A stretch of DNA of 64,000 nt from Bryopsis sp. KO-2023 (Eukaryota; Chlorophyta; Ulvophyceae; Bryopsidales; Bryopsidaceae). The translations under genes were made by a program, and so were the position numbers. Every line of letters begins with the position of its first letter. Positions within the stretch are counted from its first letter, which is position 1. The DNA is taken from positions 5,332,001 through 5,396,000 of the forward strand of contig BSYQ01000001.1 of NCBI GenBank assembly GCA_030272585.1. Direction: 5' to 3'. A model generated the notes under the pieces. It was not told the DNA's origin. It saw only the letters and a program-made list of their open reading frames with translations, and made no database searches. This document shows positions 47,608 to 60,421 of the stretch, piece after piece.

Positions 47608-48409
47608 TCCTTGCTCTTGGCAATTGAAAGGTGGGGGGGATAGGGAGGAAAAGTTTGCTGAAGCCAGGGGTGAGGGTTTTCTGTGCAACAAGAAAGGGAT
47701 GATGGTCAGCAAGAAGAGCACAGGGCTTGGATTCGAGGAGGGAAATAAAATCGATGATGTGTGTGGGAAAGGGGGTGGGGGTGGGGATGATGATTATGGG
47801 TGGAGAGCACATTGATGCTCCAGCAACATAAGACAAGACGATTTTTTGGTATTGGGTCGAGGTGGAGAGGTTTGGGGGAGTATCGTCTTTTGATTCACGG
47901 CGTTGGTGGGGGTGGTGCGTTCGCAGCATTTTTCTCATTTTTTTGGTGGATGGCAATTTATCCAGAAACTGAGTCGATCCGACGTGGCGGCTTCGTTGAC
48001 GCGCGTGGACTGGGGGGCAGATTTATTTTTTTGGGAAGCTTTCACACTTTTATGATGGGGGTGGTGTTGCACTGGGAATTACTCCCATTCCCTGCAAAAT
48101 CACCTCTTGCAGGCTCATTCCACTAATTTTTCCACATCGATTGAGAAAAGAAGTCCTGTCACCAGGCATTTGTTCTGCAGAGACTGGGCATGACTGTGTA
48201 AAAGGATCCATAAAAATTCCCCTTTTCTCCGAACACATCCGTTTGATCGTTCAATTTTTTCCATGCATGAGAAAAATACCCAAAATTACCAAACACATTG
48301 GCCTCCCTCAAAAGCCATCCACCCCCAAAGAAATTCTGTTTTTTTTTCTCTCCCGTTATGGTCTAAATGCCAATAATGCTTTGCTCAAAATCATTGCCTC
48401 GTCCAAGAA
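47608..48409. other. Intergenic: HIR-subunit promoter side and CPN20 3' flank
   Basis: About 800 bp with no coding evidence; both neighbours are on the minus strand. G-rich on the plus strand near 47760-47790 (GGGGGTGGGGGTGGGG). Confidence 0.5.
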
Positions 48410-50930
48410 TCAAGCCAATTCTGCGAGCACATCAGCTTCCCGGATGACGATGTATTGCTTGGAGGACACGCTCTGCAGAAAAATAAAATAAAACAAATTC
48501 ATGCAATTTCCAATCTACCATGGACACAACTGACAGAATCACCCTACACTCAATTTTTTAAAAAAACTTCCCGAGTATAATTACTCAGAGAAAACTCGCA
48601 TTTTTTTGCTTTTCAAAAGTCTAAATCACTGGACATCTGGTTACGACGAAGCGAATAAAACCACTCGACACTTGGAATGGAATTCCTCCCATTCAAAAAC
48701 CATCTGGCCACCCTCCAGCTTGACAAAAGGTGACTGGACTGGCAAAACTCGGGGAGAAATATCCAGAGGCAAAAAGCAATAATTTCCAGTACAAACACAC
48801 ACGAGTGATCAGGGGAATTGTACCTCAAATTCTGTTCCGCTGTATTTCGAGTACAAAATCGTCGAGCCGACTGTAACATTGACAGGGGTGACATTGCCTT
48901 CCTTCTTTTGTCCAGGGCCAACCGCAACAACCTGGCGAAAGTCACCATAGGGAGCGTTAGGCAGTTGATGACCAATTCATTCAAAAGCTCAATTTCCCCC
49001 TGCCCATTCTTTTGGAGATCTTAGATCAGTTTCTCCTTAAGTGAAAATTGGAGGACTTGCAGAAGCAGTTCTACGAGAGTGCTGAAATGCAATTCTTAGC
49101 ACCACCACCCAACATTACACAAGATGGCATATTTTCGGTCCGGAGCGAGCGATACAACAGCACAAATGGACGGGAGGTGTTTTTTTTTTTTCTTGGTCAG
49201 GAAAATCGCTTTCTCGGGAAAATGCAGGGTGTTCGCATACCTTCCCCAAGGTTGGCTTTTCAGATGTGGCGCTGGTCAGCAAAACTCCTCCTGCACTGGT
49301 TTCGTCAGCATCTGCCACCTCAATCAGCAATCGATCTGCCAGGGGAGCCAACTGCCCAATGTCTGCACCAGAATCCAATGTACCGACAACATCGTCCTCC
49401 TGCACAATTCCAACACAGAGGTTTTTGTCACACCCCTGATTTTTCTGGAAGTGTGATGGATTGTATACTAAGGGGGGGTATTTCGTTTTCACAGGAAAGA
49501 TCAGAGATATTGAAACTGGGATGCTCTCCAAACAAAAATGCATTCGAGGGAGGAAAGTAGAGGAAATTCAATGTTCACTAGGTGTGAAAAAAAAAAAACG
49601 AAACATAATAAGAAACAAAATAATACAAAAATTAATTATTCCTTCCTGACCCTCATGGAATTTGATGGTAGTCCACACAAAGCTCTTTTTTGGTGTTCTG
49701 GGAATTCCCGCATGTGGACACAGAATTTCATCGAGTGTCCGCAGCCAGAATATGCACCCATAATCTTAACACAGTTATGATATTTCGTTTCGTCTGATTT
49801 ACTCACTTTGAGCAAGATGTACTCTTGGTCAGAGAATTTCAGATTAGTTCCAGCGTACTGACTGTAAACCACGCCCGATCCTGCCTATCACAACACACAG
49901 CAGCCCTCAGTTGCTTTGAAGGTTTTTCCCCACTTTCTTGATGTGTTTTTTTCCTAAGAAAATCCATCATTTATTATGCATGTTGTTGCAAACTCAATTT
50001 TTTTTTTTCCCCGACCCAAAAACCAGTGCAAGAGTGAACCTTTTCTCAAGCTTGTACATGAATCACAGAAGGATCAGAGGGCCCCTTACTGGCTGTCATT
50101 AATTTTTGGTTAGATTTTTGTAACAAAAGGACATCACCCTGTGCGGTTCCCCCCTTTCAGAGAGTCACCCGTTTATCTGTGTTAATATATATAGGTTCAG
50201 GAGAATTTTAAATACAAAATCCAGCACATGGCCATCTCCCCATCTCTATTCCTGTTTCATGTCAACACATGGGGATGTCTTCCAATGCTTTTTTGGAGCT
50301 ATTTTTCCCGATCAGTTTCTGTTGTCTCTTGCAATTCCACCCCAATTTTAAAAATCCAGTGAGGAATTTGATATGGCAAAAAAGCAAATATACATAAAAT
50401 ATATTTGCCCATCACCATTTTGCAAATCCATGATTTTCTTAATTGCTGATCACACCCACCTGCACAATTTCCCCTGAAGTGGAAATGACGGATCCTCGAG
50501 TCGGCGTTTTGCTTACTGCAGCGGGCAACATAATACCCCCCGTCGTAGTTGGCGTGGCAGAGTCCACTTTCACTAACATACGACCTCCCAAGGGCGTCAC
50601 CGTCTTGTACTACACGGTGGCAATCAAAAAGAAAAACAGAGACGCATTCAACTCAAAGCTTCCCACAAAGAATCCGTATGTTGAAAAGAAACGGCGTTTT
50701 ATGCAGAGGTGGGACCCAAAAAAACCTTATGCTTTTTCTGTTGCGGAATTAAAAAAAAACTGAGGTCGTTTGGAAAGCATTTGGGTATCGAGACTTGTGG
50801 TATTTACTTGACTGGGGACGGTGGTGGCCGCCGCCCGGACATTGAGAGAAGTCCTGCCAGCGCGTCTGAGGTAACTCCGCTGAGCTCCCAAGGCGGCGGA
50901 AGTGGTGCAAGGCGACCGGCACGAACGCAT
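48410..50930 (-). CDS. CPN20: Plastid co-chaperonin with two tandem Cpn10/GroES domains
   Basis: Six exons (50808-50930, 50460-50609, 49807-49884, 49241-49399, 48824-48931, 48410-48472) join in phase to 226 codons. It caps the Cpn60 folding chamber. Residues 1-about 36 are Arg/Ser/Ala-rich with no acidic residues and end NVRAAA, reading as a plastid transit peptide; no signal peptide precedes it, which favours a primary plastid. GroES domain 1 covers about 45-130 (PLGGRMLVKV, mobile loop with GGIMLPAA, VVYSQYAGT, YILLK). Domain 2 covers about 134-226 (PLADRLLIEV, loop with GGVLLTSA, ILYSKYSGTEFE, YIVIREADVLAELA). Tandem domains of this kind characterise CPN20/21 of plants and algae; mitochondrial Cpn10 has one. 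Five introns interrupt equivalent zones of the two domains only partly. Confidence 0.92.
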
Positions 50931-52283
50931 GGCGATTAAATAATTCGAGAAAACGCTGTCGAAAAGAAACGGAGGGCGACGAGCGGGGATGGATTCGAAA
51001 AAACGGAACTCTCGAAATAATTCGCTCCTGAAGACGTTGCGGAGGAAATATGTGACGCATTTTTTTGGATGGGTGTCGTACACAGCCAGTTTTCTGGAGG
51101 TTTCTTGTTGCTTCCACCACCAGATTGCTGTTCTCCTTGAATATTTTTTTTTTTTTTGGAGGTTTCTTGTTTATCCTTGCAGATGTGTTTGTGTGCTAGG
51201 ATGAAGGGTGGGAGTGTTTTGGAACTTCACAGTGCTTCTGATGTAATGTTGTACATGGGCTCAGTAGATGACATGTTGGCAGCATTCTCAGGCTTTTTTT
51301 TGAACCACAGCAAGTGGTGGATGAGATATTGAGAGAAGAGATGACGAGAAGAAACATCAAGCAAAACTGGAGTGAATAACAGAGAGACATCCAACAATCC
51401 AACCCCCGATGTTCATGCCTTGGGTGCTTGCACTTGATTAGGGCCTTTCGGGGGATGAAAACAGGTTGACTTGTTTTTTTGAACAAAAACGCAGTCATGG
51501 ACACACGAAAGGGTTCATTTTGTTATGAATTTATTTCTGCCAACACAATTGTAACATTCGACTGATCAGCTGCTTGATGAATTGACAAATGAGTGATTAA
51601 CATAAGATCAGGAAGGAATATCTTCCAGAGATGCCACAGCCTCGCACCCAGAGGAAAGAGATCAGCACAGCTGTTAAATCAGTGAACTTAAGTGGAAAGT
51701 CACATTAGGATAACATTCCCAGGAGGGAGGAAGGGGCGCAGCAGGAATTTCACAACAGTGCCATCAATAAATATTTACTTAAAAAAAGTAAAGAAACTAA
51801 AAGTACCAAAAAGTCCAAAGTACCTTGTAACTGACATCAAGTCTACATAAACAGAAGCCCTAAAAATCAAACAAAAATATCTCCACAATTCAGTTTTGAT
51901 ATGAAGCTGGAATGCTCCAATGCTGGAACAAGATCTGCCCAACATCACTGAACCAGGAAATTATCATAACTGAAATAGGAGATATGAAAGAGGGGGTTCA
52001 CCTCCAAAACTTGAAAAAAAAAAACCGACCAGCCAAGAGCGAAAACTCTAAAACTCTTCGAAAGTGGAAATGCCCTGGAGACGGACTCCAGGCTCACCCG
52101 CCGGAGAAGCACTCAACTATTTCTCGACACGCTTGCTTGTTCGACGAAAACGAAACGGAGAAAAAAAAATGATGGATAGGGCCTATTTGTTTCAGAAACG
52201 TAGAGAATACGGGCCACTCTGAGAAACAGAAAAAACGTTTTGCCGAGTCGCAGCGAACAAATGGCTCTCCTTGCCGTTTTAAA
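50931..52283. promoter_or_regulatory. Divergent upstream region between CPN20 and DHODH
   Basis: About 1.35 kb between outward-facing start codons. CpG-rich near 50940-51060 and again near 52020-52280, AT-rich between. No exon-like sequence or clear core-promoter motif. Confidence 0.5.
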
Positions 52284-55200
52284 ATGTTCAGCAGGAAGAC
52301 AGTACGAGTTGTACCAGGTGCCATCTTCATAAAGCCGTCACCCTTATCGTCAGATTCCGAGTTTCGATTTTCGAATTTGATATGCTGTCGAAAGAAGAGC
52401 ACACTTATCGTAAAAAGAAAACGGAGGATTTCGCAGGAAGATGTCGATCCGCTACACTATGGTGAGGACCTGGCTACTCAGCCATCTCAAGAAAACACAG
52501 AAAGTCAATTTTTATTTGAATCTATTTTTCCCCACTTCAGTAACCTCCTAACAAAACAGCCAAATACATATTCTTGTTACATCTGTTCCAGCATCATGGA
52601 GGTGGATGGCTCTTTTTCGCCGTGGGTTGTAATTCTTGATTGATTCATTGATTCAAAACAGCCAAATGTTTTTTTTTCTTGAAATTGAAATTATTTTACA
52701 CAAGGCCAGAAGGCCGAGTGCAGCCCGTTCACGGAAATTTGTTATTAATTCTCAGCGGACCAATTCTTCTTTTAGTCACCCAAAAATAAGCAGGACGAAG
52801 TTTCTTTTAATCATGAAACTTAATCAAAAAATGAAATCTTCAAGCAGAGACGATTGGCTCTTGGGTTTGGGGCCGCGGGTGCTGCTGGAGGAGTTTCGCT
52901 TTATTCATACTGGACCGATGCCAAATTCAAAACATACAGCGTGTTGGGAAAAATTTTCTTGGTGCTGGATCCTGAAGAAAGTCACGAATGGGGGATTTGG
53001 GCTGCTTCCCGAGGTTTCTTGCCGAAAGATAAGACGGAGCCGGTCCCCCAGCTGCAGACAAAGATGTGGGGAAAGCATTTGCCAAACCCCATCGGTGAGG
53101 GGTCATATTTTTACTCAGAGAAACTCCAAATCCTTTCAAATGCACAAACACGGAAAGTGCTTCCAAATTGCAGAATTGAAAACAAATTGCACAGGGGAGT
53201 TTTCTTTTGGTTTCGTCACTTCTCTGTGGTGATGGTGGTTTATATTTCACGAAGGGGTTTAGTGTGCAGTTTCCTGAATTCACAGAATATTGGTGGGAGG
53301 CTTATATATATATATATATTTCACTTCATGTTTAATTTTGCCAGGCTGTCTTGATGTGTGTTCGCAGGACTGGCAGCAGGGTTTGACAAAAATGCTGAAG
53401 CTATGGAGGGGATGCTGGCAATGGGCTTTGGATTCGTTGAGATAGGTAGGGATACCCCTCCTGTGTGTGTTTTGTTTCATATGGAGCTTTTTTCACTCAA
53501 TTTTCGCTTTTCCTTGCGTGTTTTTTTATGCTTGCTTGCTTGCTTTTTTTTTTTTTTGGGGGGGGGGGAATATCTTTTGGATTGATGGGATTCTAACACT
53601 GATCTAAGTGACATGATTTTGTCAGCATATGCTGAACTCATTATCGGTGTATTTATATGGGCTCCATATGCAAATTTCTTAGCAGAAATAAAGGGCCATT
53701 CTCGGTGATATTGGTTTCAGTGCAGGATCCGTTACACCATTGCCACAGGAGGGAAATCCCAAGCCGAGGGTCTTCCGCTTGCCGGAGCTAAGGTTTGTAT
53801 AGCAGTCCCTGAATCACACCCTCGTTTCAATTTTTTGTTAATTGTGGTGTCACTGTTTTCGAAAAACACTCATGCTTTTGGTGTCGGCTGAAATTTTTTT
53901 CTTTTCTAATTTGATCTTGGTTAAGTGTCCATTGTAGGCTTCCACAAATAGATCTGTTATTTTGTTTGCAGGGGTGTTATCAATCGGTACGGTTTCAACA
54001 GCGATGGGGTGGATGCTGTCAAAGAGAGATTGCACACTTTTCGCACTGAAAAGGAGCACACTGGTGGGTTATGAACTGCATTTCCAACTCCTTGTACTCT
54101 TTTTTTTTAAAAGGCAATAAAAGTGTGACTCCGAATTACATTCAAAAAAGTGTGATACTTTTGCACGTGGGGTCAACCATATCATTGAGACATATGCACA
54201 CATCGTTGCATGCAATTCAGGAAGGAAGTCAACTTTTTGTTGGTCAAAGAGGTGTAAGGATTGCCATTGTGGCTTATTTTTGACATTCATGGCAGAAAAA
54301 CGCATGTCTGCTGTTGTAGGGGTGCTTGGAGTGAATCTGGGGGTCAACAAGGAAAATGCGTCAGACTGGCACACTGCAGCCGCGGATTACTGCATTGGTG
54401 TGGAGAAACTGTCAGAATATGCTGACTATGTTGTTATCAACGTATCTTCCCCAAACACTCAGGGTGAGGTCTTTTCTAGAATACTATTGCAAAAAAATTA
54501 TTTTCGGTGTTTTGGCTGGGATGTGAAACAGAACCCTGCTTCCAATGCAAATTTCTGTGGAAACGTAAATGAAAATGAATCAAAAAAGTATATATATATA
54601 TATTATATATATATATTTTTTTTTTTATTTTTATTTTTTCTGAATGGAAATGTCAGATGAGTGCTGCATATCATTGATTTGTTACTGTTATTTTTTTCTT
54701 CCTTTTTTTGGGGGTAGGGCTGAGGGGCATGCAAAGTCGAAACAATTTCAGAGATTTGATCAAAAGAGTCAGACAAGCAATGGATAGGCAAGACTGGGGC
54801 GAAAAAGGTCGACCGCCGCTGTTTGTGAAAATCGCACCTGATCTTTCGCAGAACGAAAAGGAGGATATCGGAAAACTGGCAACACGATTTCTATTCGATG
54901 GCCTCATCGTTTCCAACACCACGATTTCGCGACCAGGTTGGTGTGCTATATTTTTTATTTTTTATATTTTTTTTCTATATTTCTGTGTCTGCCAAAATCT
55001 CAGTTGGAGATGAGCAAGCCATCGATTCTTTTATCCCTCACTGAAATAGAATAGAAAACGATTTATCGAAGTTAGAGTTGAAACAAACCAAAAAGGACTC
55101 AACAATTTTATTTATTTTTACTAAGTATATGAAACGCCCAAAAAGAAATATTACCATGCTGCATGAGAAGTTCTGTTGAAGAGTGGATCGTTTCGCACAT

Positions 55201-55825
55201 GGTAAAACCATAGAGACAGTGATCACCCTTTTCACGGTATTCAACTGAAGTGAATTGGGGTCATTGCTCATGCCTATGTGTGTCTGTTGAATTTCGCAAC
55301 AGATGATGTTCAAAAAAGCAAACACGGAGGGGAATCCGGCGGCCTGAGCGGGGCACCTCTCTCCGATCTGTCCACAAAATGTGTGGGGGAAATGTATGTG
55401 TTGACTAAAGGAGCGGTGCCGATAATAGGGTGCGGCGGTATTTCATCAGGGCAGCAGGCATACGAAAAAATCCGAGCAGGTAAAAATACACGTTCGATCC
55501 ATCCCCCGAGCAGAAAAATGAACAAAAACTATTCACAGAGACACAGCCAGGGTTGAATCGATTTTTAGGTGATACCACAGCCCTTGTGTGACTAAAATGT
55601 GTAACGAGGTGATTCAGTGTCACAAAAAAACTGTCAAAGATTTGGAAATAAAGCTGGTTCTTTTTTGGTATTCCAGGGGCCTCGCTTGTGCAGCTTTACA
55701 CGGGTTTGGTGTACGATGGACCACATCTGGTTCCGAAAATCAAATCTGAGCTGCTGGAGTGCTTGACCCAAGATGGTTTCAGAAACATCGAAGAGGCTGT
55801 TGGGGTCGATCACAGAAAGAACTAG
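52284..55825 (+). CDS. DHODH: Dihydroorotate dehydrogenase, class 2, mitochondrial
   Basis: It oxidises dihydroorotate to orotate with FMN and quinone in pyrimidine synthesis at the inner mitochondrial membrane. Exons 52850-53094, 53368-53445, 53726-53792, 53972-54063, 54320-54463, 54718-54936, 55303-55479 and 55677-55825 are secure. The 5' exons 52284-52461 and 52592-52625 (34 nt) are proposed because they keep phase and give 460 codons. An Arg/Lys/Ser-rich presequence precedes a glycine/alanine membrane helix ([20 protein letters not shown]). FMN and substrate motifs are [39 protein letters not shown] (Ser base near 275, class 2), [27 protein letters not shown] and [28 protein letters not shown]. 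The acceptor of the third exon has a weak pyrimidine tract, so the N-terminus could differ. Confidence 0.92.
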
Positions 55826-56303
55826 AGCGGGGCAATTGTATTCACCTGTTGTATCAGGTGGGGTTCAATGCTGTGGGTAGTTTCTTGGTTAACAGTTGGT
55901 TTTTCTTTTTTTTCTTTTTTTTTTTTGGGGGGGGGGGGAGAAGATTTTGTTTTTGTTTTTGTTTTTGTTTTTGATTTTGTTTGGGGGAGGGGGAGGGGGA
56001 GGGGAAAGACTAGGTGGTTATGAGCGAACTTTTTTGTGGAGAGTGGCAGAGAGGATCAGCATGAACGAATGCATTAGGACACAACGATGAATGGGGGCAA
56101 GCTCAGTTTTGTGAATTGCAGTTTCTGTTTGAGCGTCTTCGTTGTAAATGAAACACACACAAAAAGAACACGTTTTTGATCAACCGAATTGCGCTCCAGT
56201 CTGACACACATAGATCAAACTGTAAAATTGACGAAAGCATAAAAACGGCCTCCCCTTCCAAGCCATCCAACAAAAACGACTCACATCAGCGAAACTCGAC
56301 ACC
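55826..56303. other. Intergenic between DHODH and EPSP synthase
   Basis: Same-strand spacing of about 480 bp. It holds a T tract, a G run, a GTTTTT repeat and a GGGGGA repeat (55900-56010), then a more balanced segment that must contain the EPSP synthase promoter. Confidence 0.55.
55948..55975. repeat. GTTTTT hexanucleotide repeat
   Basis: Four to five near-perfect GTTTTT units followed by a GGGGGA-type purine repeat. Confidence 0.85.
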
Positions 56304-59239
56304 ATGGAGAAACTCAGCGTTGGATCCCGTGGGGTACTGGCCTTTAATGTTCGAGCTACAAACAGACCCGCACGCCAGGTTCGAGGGGACGTCAGAACAC
56401 CACGCCATCGCCTTGGCCTGTCGAGAGCTCTAACGCTTTCAAACCGGAGCAAGAAAAACCGCTGTGTTTGTGCTGCTTCCACAGGTAGAACCTGGGTTGT
56501 GGTCCAAATAATGATCTTAGTGTATCTTCAAACCTGGGTGGCTGCTGCATTTGGATTGAATACAGATTACAGATTTTCTGATTAGATTTTGAATCAAATT
56601 GGAATCAAAAGGGAATCCAGGCTTAGAGATCCATTTTGTTCTCAACACACAACATATAGCTAAAATCCAAAAATCCAACCACGAGTTGATGGATGTGGGA
56701 GAGATGCGACACCAAATTCTGAAAACATTTGCATGGATCATCATCCTCAAGGCATGGTTTCAAATCTGGATGGTCCTCAGAATTCTTTGTTCAAACTGGA
56801 TCTTGATAGTGGTTTTGCTGTCTTTGTGGGCTCAGTCGAGCAGCTGGTTGTGGAACCTGTGAAGCAAATCAGCGGTACGGTGGTGCTCCCTGGGTCGAAG
56901 TCTTTGTCGAACAGAACTCTTCTGCTGGCTGCACTGGCAGCCGGTACGACAAAAGTCGAGAATATGTTGGTGGGTTGTTCAGGATGTCGCTTGATGTTGA
57001 TCAGTACCTTGCTTTCTTGTTTGTTTGTGTATGGAGCAGAACCCCATCATCGCTTCTTTCTGGTTGTTTTGATTCTTCCCTCTTTTGCTTGGTTTCCTGC
57101 TAAAGGTCGATAAACCCATAACACAATCGCATCCAACTAAACAATCCTTCAAATTTTTACCAAATACAGGACAGTGAAGATGTTCGGTACATGGTGGCGG
57201 CCCTGAAGCAACTGGGTGTGGAAATTATCGAAGACTGGGAGAAGTGTGAACTGATTGTGAAAGGCTGTGGAGGAAGCTTCCCCAATCCAGGATGTGAGCT
57301 GTTCTTAGGAAATGCTGGGACTGCCATGCGGCCGCTCACAGCGGCCGTTGCTGCTGCTGGTAAAGGAAAGTACGTGCTGGATGGAGTTCCGAGAATGAGG
57401 GAAAGGCCCATCGGGGACCTTGTGGATGGATTGAAGCAGTTGGGTGTGACGGCAGAATGTACTATGGGGACTGGATGCCCACCTGTCGAGCTGACAGCCG
57501 ATGGATTGAAGTCAGGAAAGGTATTTGTGATTACCTGGAGCTTGGACATCATTGACCAGATTCTCTTTGGATTTGATCTCAAGGTCCAGGCCAACTGGCT
57601 GTGTTGGCTTCACAGTCGATTGAACCAGAATGTGCAGTGCAGTGTATCATGCCACGAAACATCGTACAACTTACATTTTACATTTATATTTCCTTGGGCA
57701 AACTGTGTTTGCCATTTTTTCTCTCTTTTTTCGCTTAATCTTGAAGGAATTATGCAGGTCAAGTTGAAAGGGTCAGCAAGCAGTCAGTTTTTGACAGCCA
57801 TGTTGATGGCCGCCCCACTCGCAGTGGGGGATGAAGGCATCGAAATCGAGATCATCGATGAGCTGGTCTCGGAGCCGTACGTGGACATGACAGTCAAATT
57901 GATGGAGCGGTTCGGAGTCACAGTGGAGAGGTTGAATGGACTGTCCCACATGCGGGTGAGCAATGCATCCAAATCAATGGCTTTCGTGATGGGTTCTGTG
58001 AAAAGGCAATCGCCACATATGTTTCGGACAAGTGCCTTTGGTCAAGTGTGTCCAAGTTTCTGGCGATATCACCCCCCTTGCCCCTGCGTGTCAACAGCAA
58101 AACTACTCCGATGGCACATTTTCTGAGCAAAGTGTGTCTAGGTCTAACAGATCCCGCCAAGTCAGACATACAAATCCCCTGGAACAGCTTTCGTTGAGGG
58201 CGATGCCTCCTCGGCTTCTTATTTCTTGGCTGGGGCTGCCATCACTGGGGGGACCATCACTGTCGAAGGGTGCGGGTCTGACAGCTTGCAAGGCGATATC
58301 AGATTTGCCTCCGTTTTGGAATCCATGGGGGCGAAGCTGACCTGGAACCCAAACAGCATCACTCTCGAGGGGCCACCCCAGGGCAAACTGAAAGCCATCG
58401 ACGAAGATTGCAACGATATTCCAGATGCTGCCATGACACTAGCTGTCGCCGCTATGTTTGCTGATGGGTGAGGGAAAAACGAACACACCCTTTCAACACG
58501 AAAACGTTTGACAGAATGACAAACAGCCGAGGTCCAGACGCTTTTTTCACTGGAGGAAAGCTCCTTTGTATGATTGTTTGAGTGTCGCTCACGAGAGTGT
58601 TGATGAAGCTGTGGGATCAAATCAGGAAATGGCGTCCCAGCTGTTTACTTCTAATATGGATGTGGGAAACGTAACTGGATTTGTTACGTTTTTTGCTTAG
58701 ACCGACTGCAATCCGTAATGTGTACACCTGGAGATTGAAGGAGACCGAAAGGATGATAGCTATTGTAGCTGAGTTGACGAAATTGGGGGCAACTGTGGAA
58801 GAAGGCCGCGATTTCTGCATCATTACTCCTCCAGAAAAGGTAAAGCTTTTTCTACCTTTGTCTGAGCAGGCTCCCCCCCCCAAAAAAAAAAAAAAAAAAA
58901 AAACTAGAAAGATGCCGTCATGGATATTACCCTTGTGGGTGGAGATGTGCTGTAACTGGAAAAAATCAATTAGAAAAAAGCAAGCTGGAGGTTCTGTTCG
59001 TGTTTCGTATCATATGGTGTGATATGGGTCTTTGGTTTCTGATGGCTTTTTTTGTGGTGGTGGTTTTTTGGGTGCAGGTACAATCCACAGACATCGACAC
59101 TTATGATGACCATCGCATGGCGATGGCTTTCTCTCTGGCAGCCTGTTCTGGAGTGCCGGTCACCATCAACGATCCAGGATGCACCAGAAAGACGTTCCCC
59201 ACCTACTTCCAAGTGTTGGACTCCGTCGCGGAGCATTGA
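56304..59239 (+). CDS. EPSPS: 5-enolpyruvylshikimate-3-phosphate synthase, plant type
   Basis: It joins shikimate-3-phosphate and PEP, step six of the shikimate pathway, in the plastid. Exons 56304-56484, 56836-56969, 57170-57520, 57758-57955, 58166-58467, 58701-58839 and 59078-59239 join in phase to 488 codons. Residues 1-about 57 are a basic, Ser/Arg-rich transit peptide ending near CVCAAST. Motifs follow those of class I plant enzymes closely: [10 protein letters not shown] (Lys82), [20 protein letters not shown] with the common Thr156/Pro160, [60 protein letters not shown] and [17 protein letters not shown]. An alternative donor at 58045 extends exon 4 by 90 nt in frame and supplies FGQ before TYKSPG, closer to the family's GGQ-Y-SPG. 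Stand-alone form, not a pentafunctional AROM. Confidence 0.95.
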
Positions 59240-59454
59240 ACGGGTTTGGGTCGGGTGCAGGCAGACATGACCTGAACAGATGGATTCCTATATTCTTTGA
59301 ACGAAATTTATTGTGTTCGTGGCATTATTTTCCCTGCTGCGTTAGGTTCCTTTTCGGGGATGGGAAGGGGAGGGAGGGGGGACTTCTGCTTGGGTTTGTG
59401 AAAATCAGATTCTCTTGAGTGGAGGTCTGGACGAAAACATATGTGAGCTGTCTT

Positions 59455-59460
59455 AATAAA
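59455..59460 (+). other. Candidate polyadenylation signal of EPSP synthase
   Basis: AATAAA about 215 bp after the stop codon in T-rich context. Confidence 0.4.
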
Positions 59461-59801
59461 GGAACGATGGGGTTGTCTTGAGAGAACGAAAGACGTAGTA
59501 TAAACACAACAAGAGGCGAGATCAAAGAATTCAGAAATGGTCATACTTGTGAAAGAACATAATGAAATGTGTGTTCAAGAAAGATTGTGGTCGAGAGATG
59601 TCAGAAGTGGCAGAGAAGACACTGAGTGGTGGTGGTTCACTGACAGTGATACCCCCAAATCGACCCAACACAGTCTTTCGGCTTATCCTTCCCCAAAAAA
59701 TAAATTAAAAAATCATGATTACACGAGACAAAACCACAAAAAAAACAGCATTACCCTTGTCTGGTGAATAGTGACCCAGTTCCTGTTGGCACTCCTGCTG
59801 G

Positions 59802-59893
59802 TTCAATCAGTTTCAGTCGGAACATGTTTCAATTGTGATAGTTCCTGTTGGAGCTATCACAATTGAAACATGTTCCGACTGAAACTGATTGAA
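59802..59893. repeat. Perfect 40-bp inverted repeat with 12-base loop
   Basis: Arms 59802-59841 and 59854-59893 are exact reverse complements around the loop TTCCTGTTGGAG. Most of the loop sequence (GTTCCTGTTGG) also occurs directly upstream at 59779-59789, so the unit looks like a template-switch or fold-back product. Transcribed, it would form a stable hairpin. Confidence 0.95.
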
Positions 59894-60421
59894 TCATTTT
59901 CGCTTTTACCTGTTGGAAATTGGACACAAACATTTGTAGCAAGCCGCGTGCCTCCTCAGTTCAAGACAGTCCAGATCGAAGATAAGGTGGAACGCCCATC
60001 CACCCGGAAAAAGAGGGAAAAAAAGACACCGCCATTTTTTGCACACTCGCATTTCTCGCTGCAACGAGCCCCCATCAGTTTCTGGCATTTCTCTGATCTG
60101 TCAGACTTAGTGGACACGGGTCTGGGTAATTAATCGTGGGATGATTCCTTTGTGCTGCAAAGTTGCAGGAGCATAATTCTGGTATTACGACGTCGGACGT
60201 CCAGCTGTTCTCCTGAAACCCAACGAATATCGCAAAAAAAGTGGTTTTGTTTTAGCTTTGCTCGACTCGTTCTCCTGTTCAACAGACTTCCGCTGCGATT
60301 CGGGGGAAGTCCGTGAAAGGGGATCAAACGACGACGAAAAAGAACACGAAAAACGAGAAATAGAACGACGAATATTTTGGGGAGGGGAAATTTTGAGGGG
60401 TGCTTTTTTATTCCTCCGAAA

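Larger units (their letters stand above)
59240..60421. other. Intergenic between EPSP synthase and the paladin-like gene
   Basis: About 1.2 kb. The left third is the EPSP synthase 3' region, the middle holds a perfect 40-bp hairpin, and the right third is CpG-rich and adjacent to the paladin-like start codon. Confidence 0.55.
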
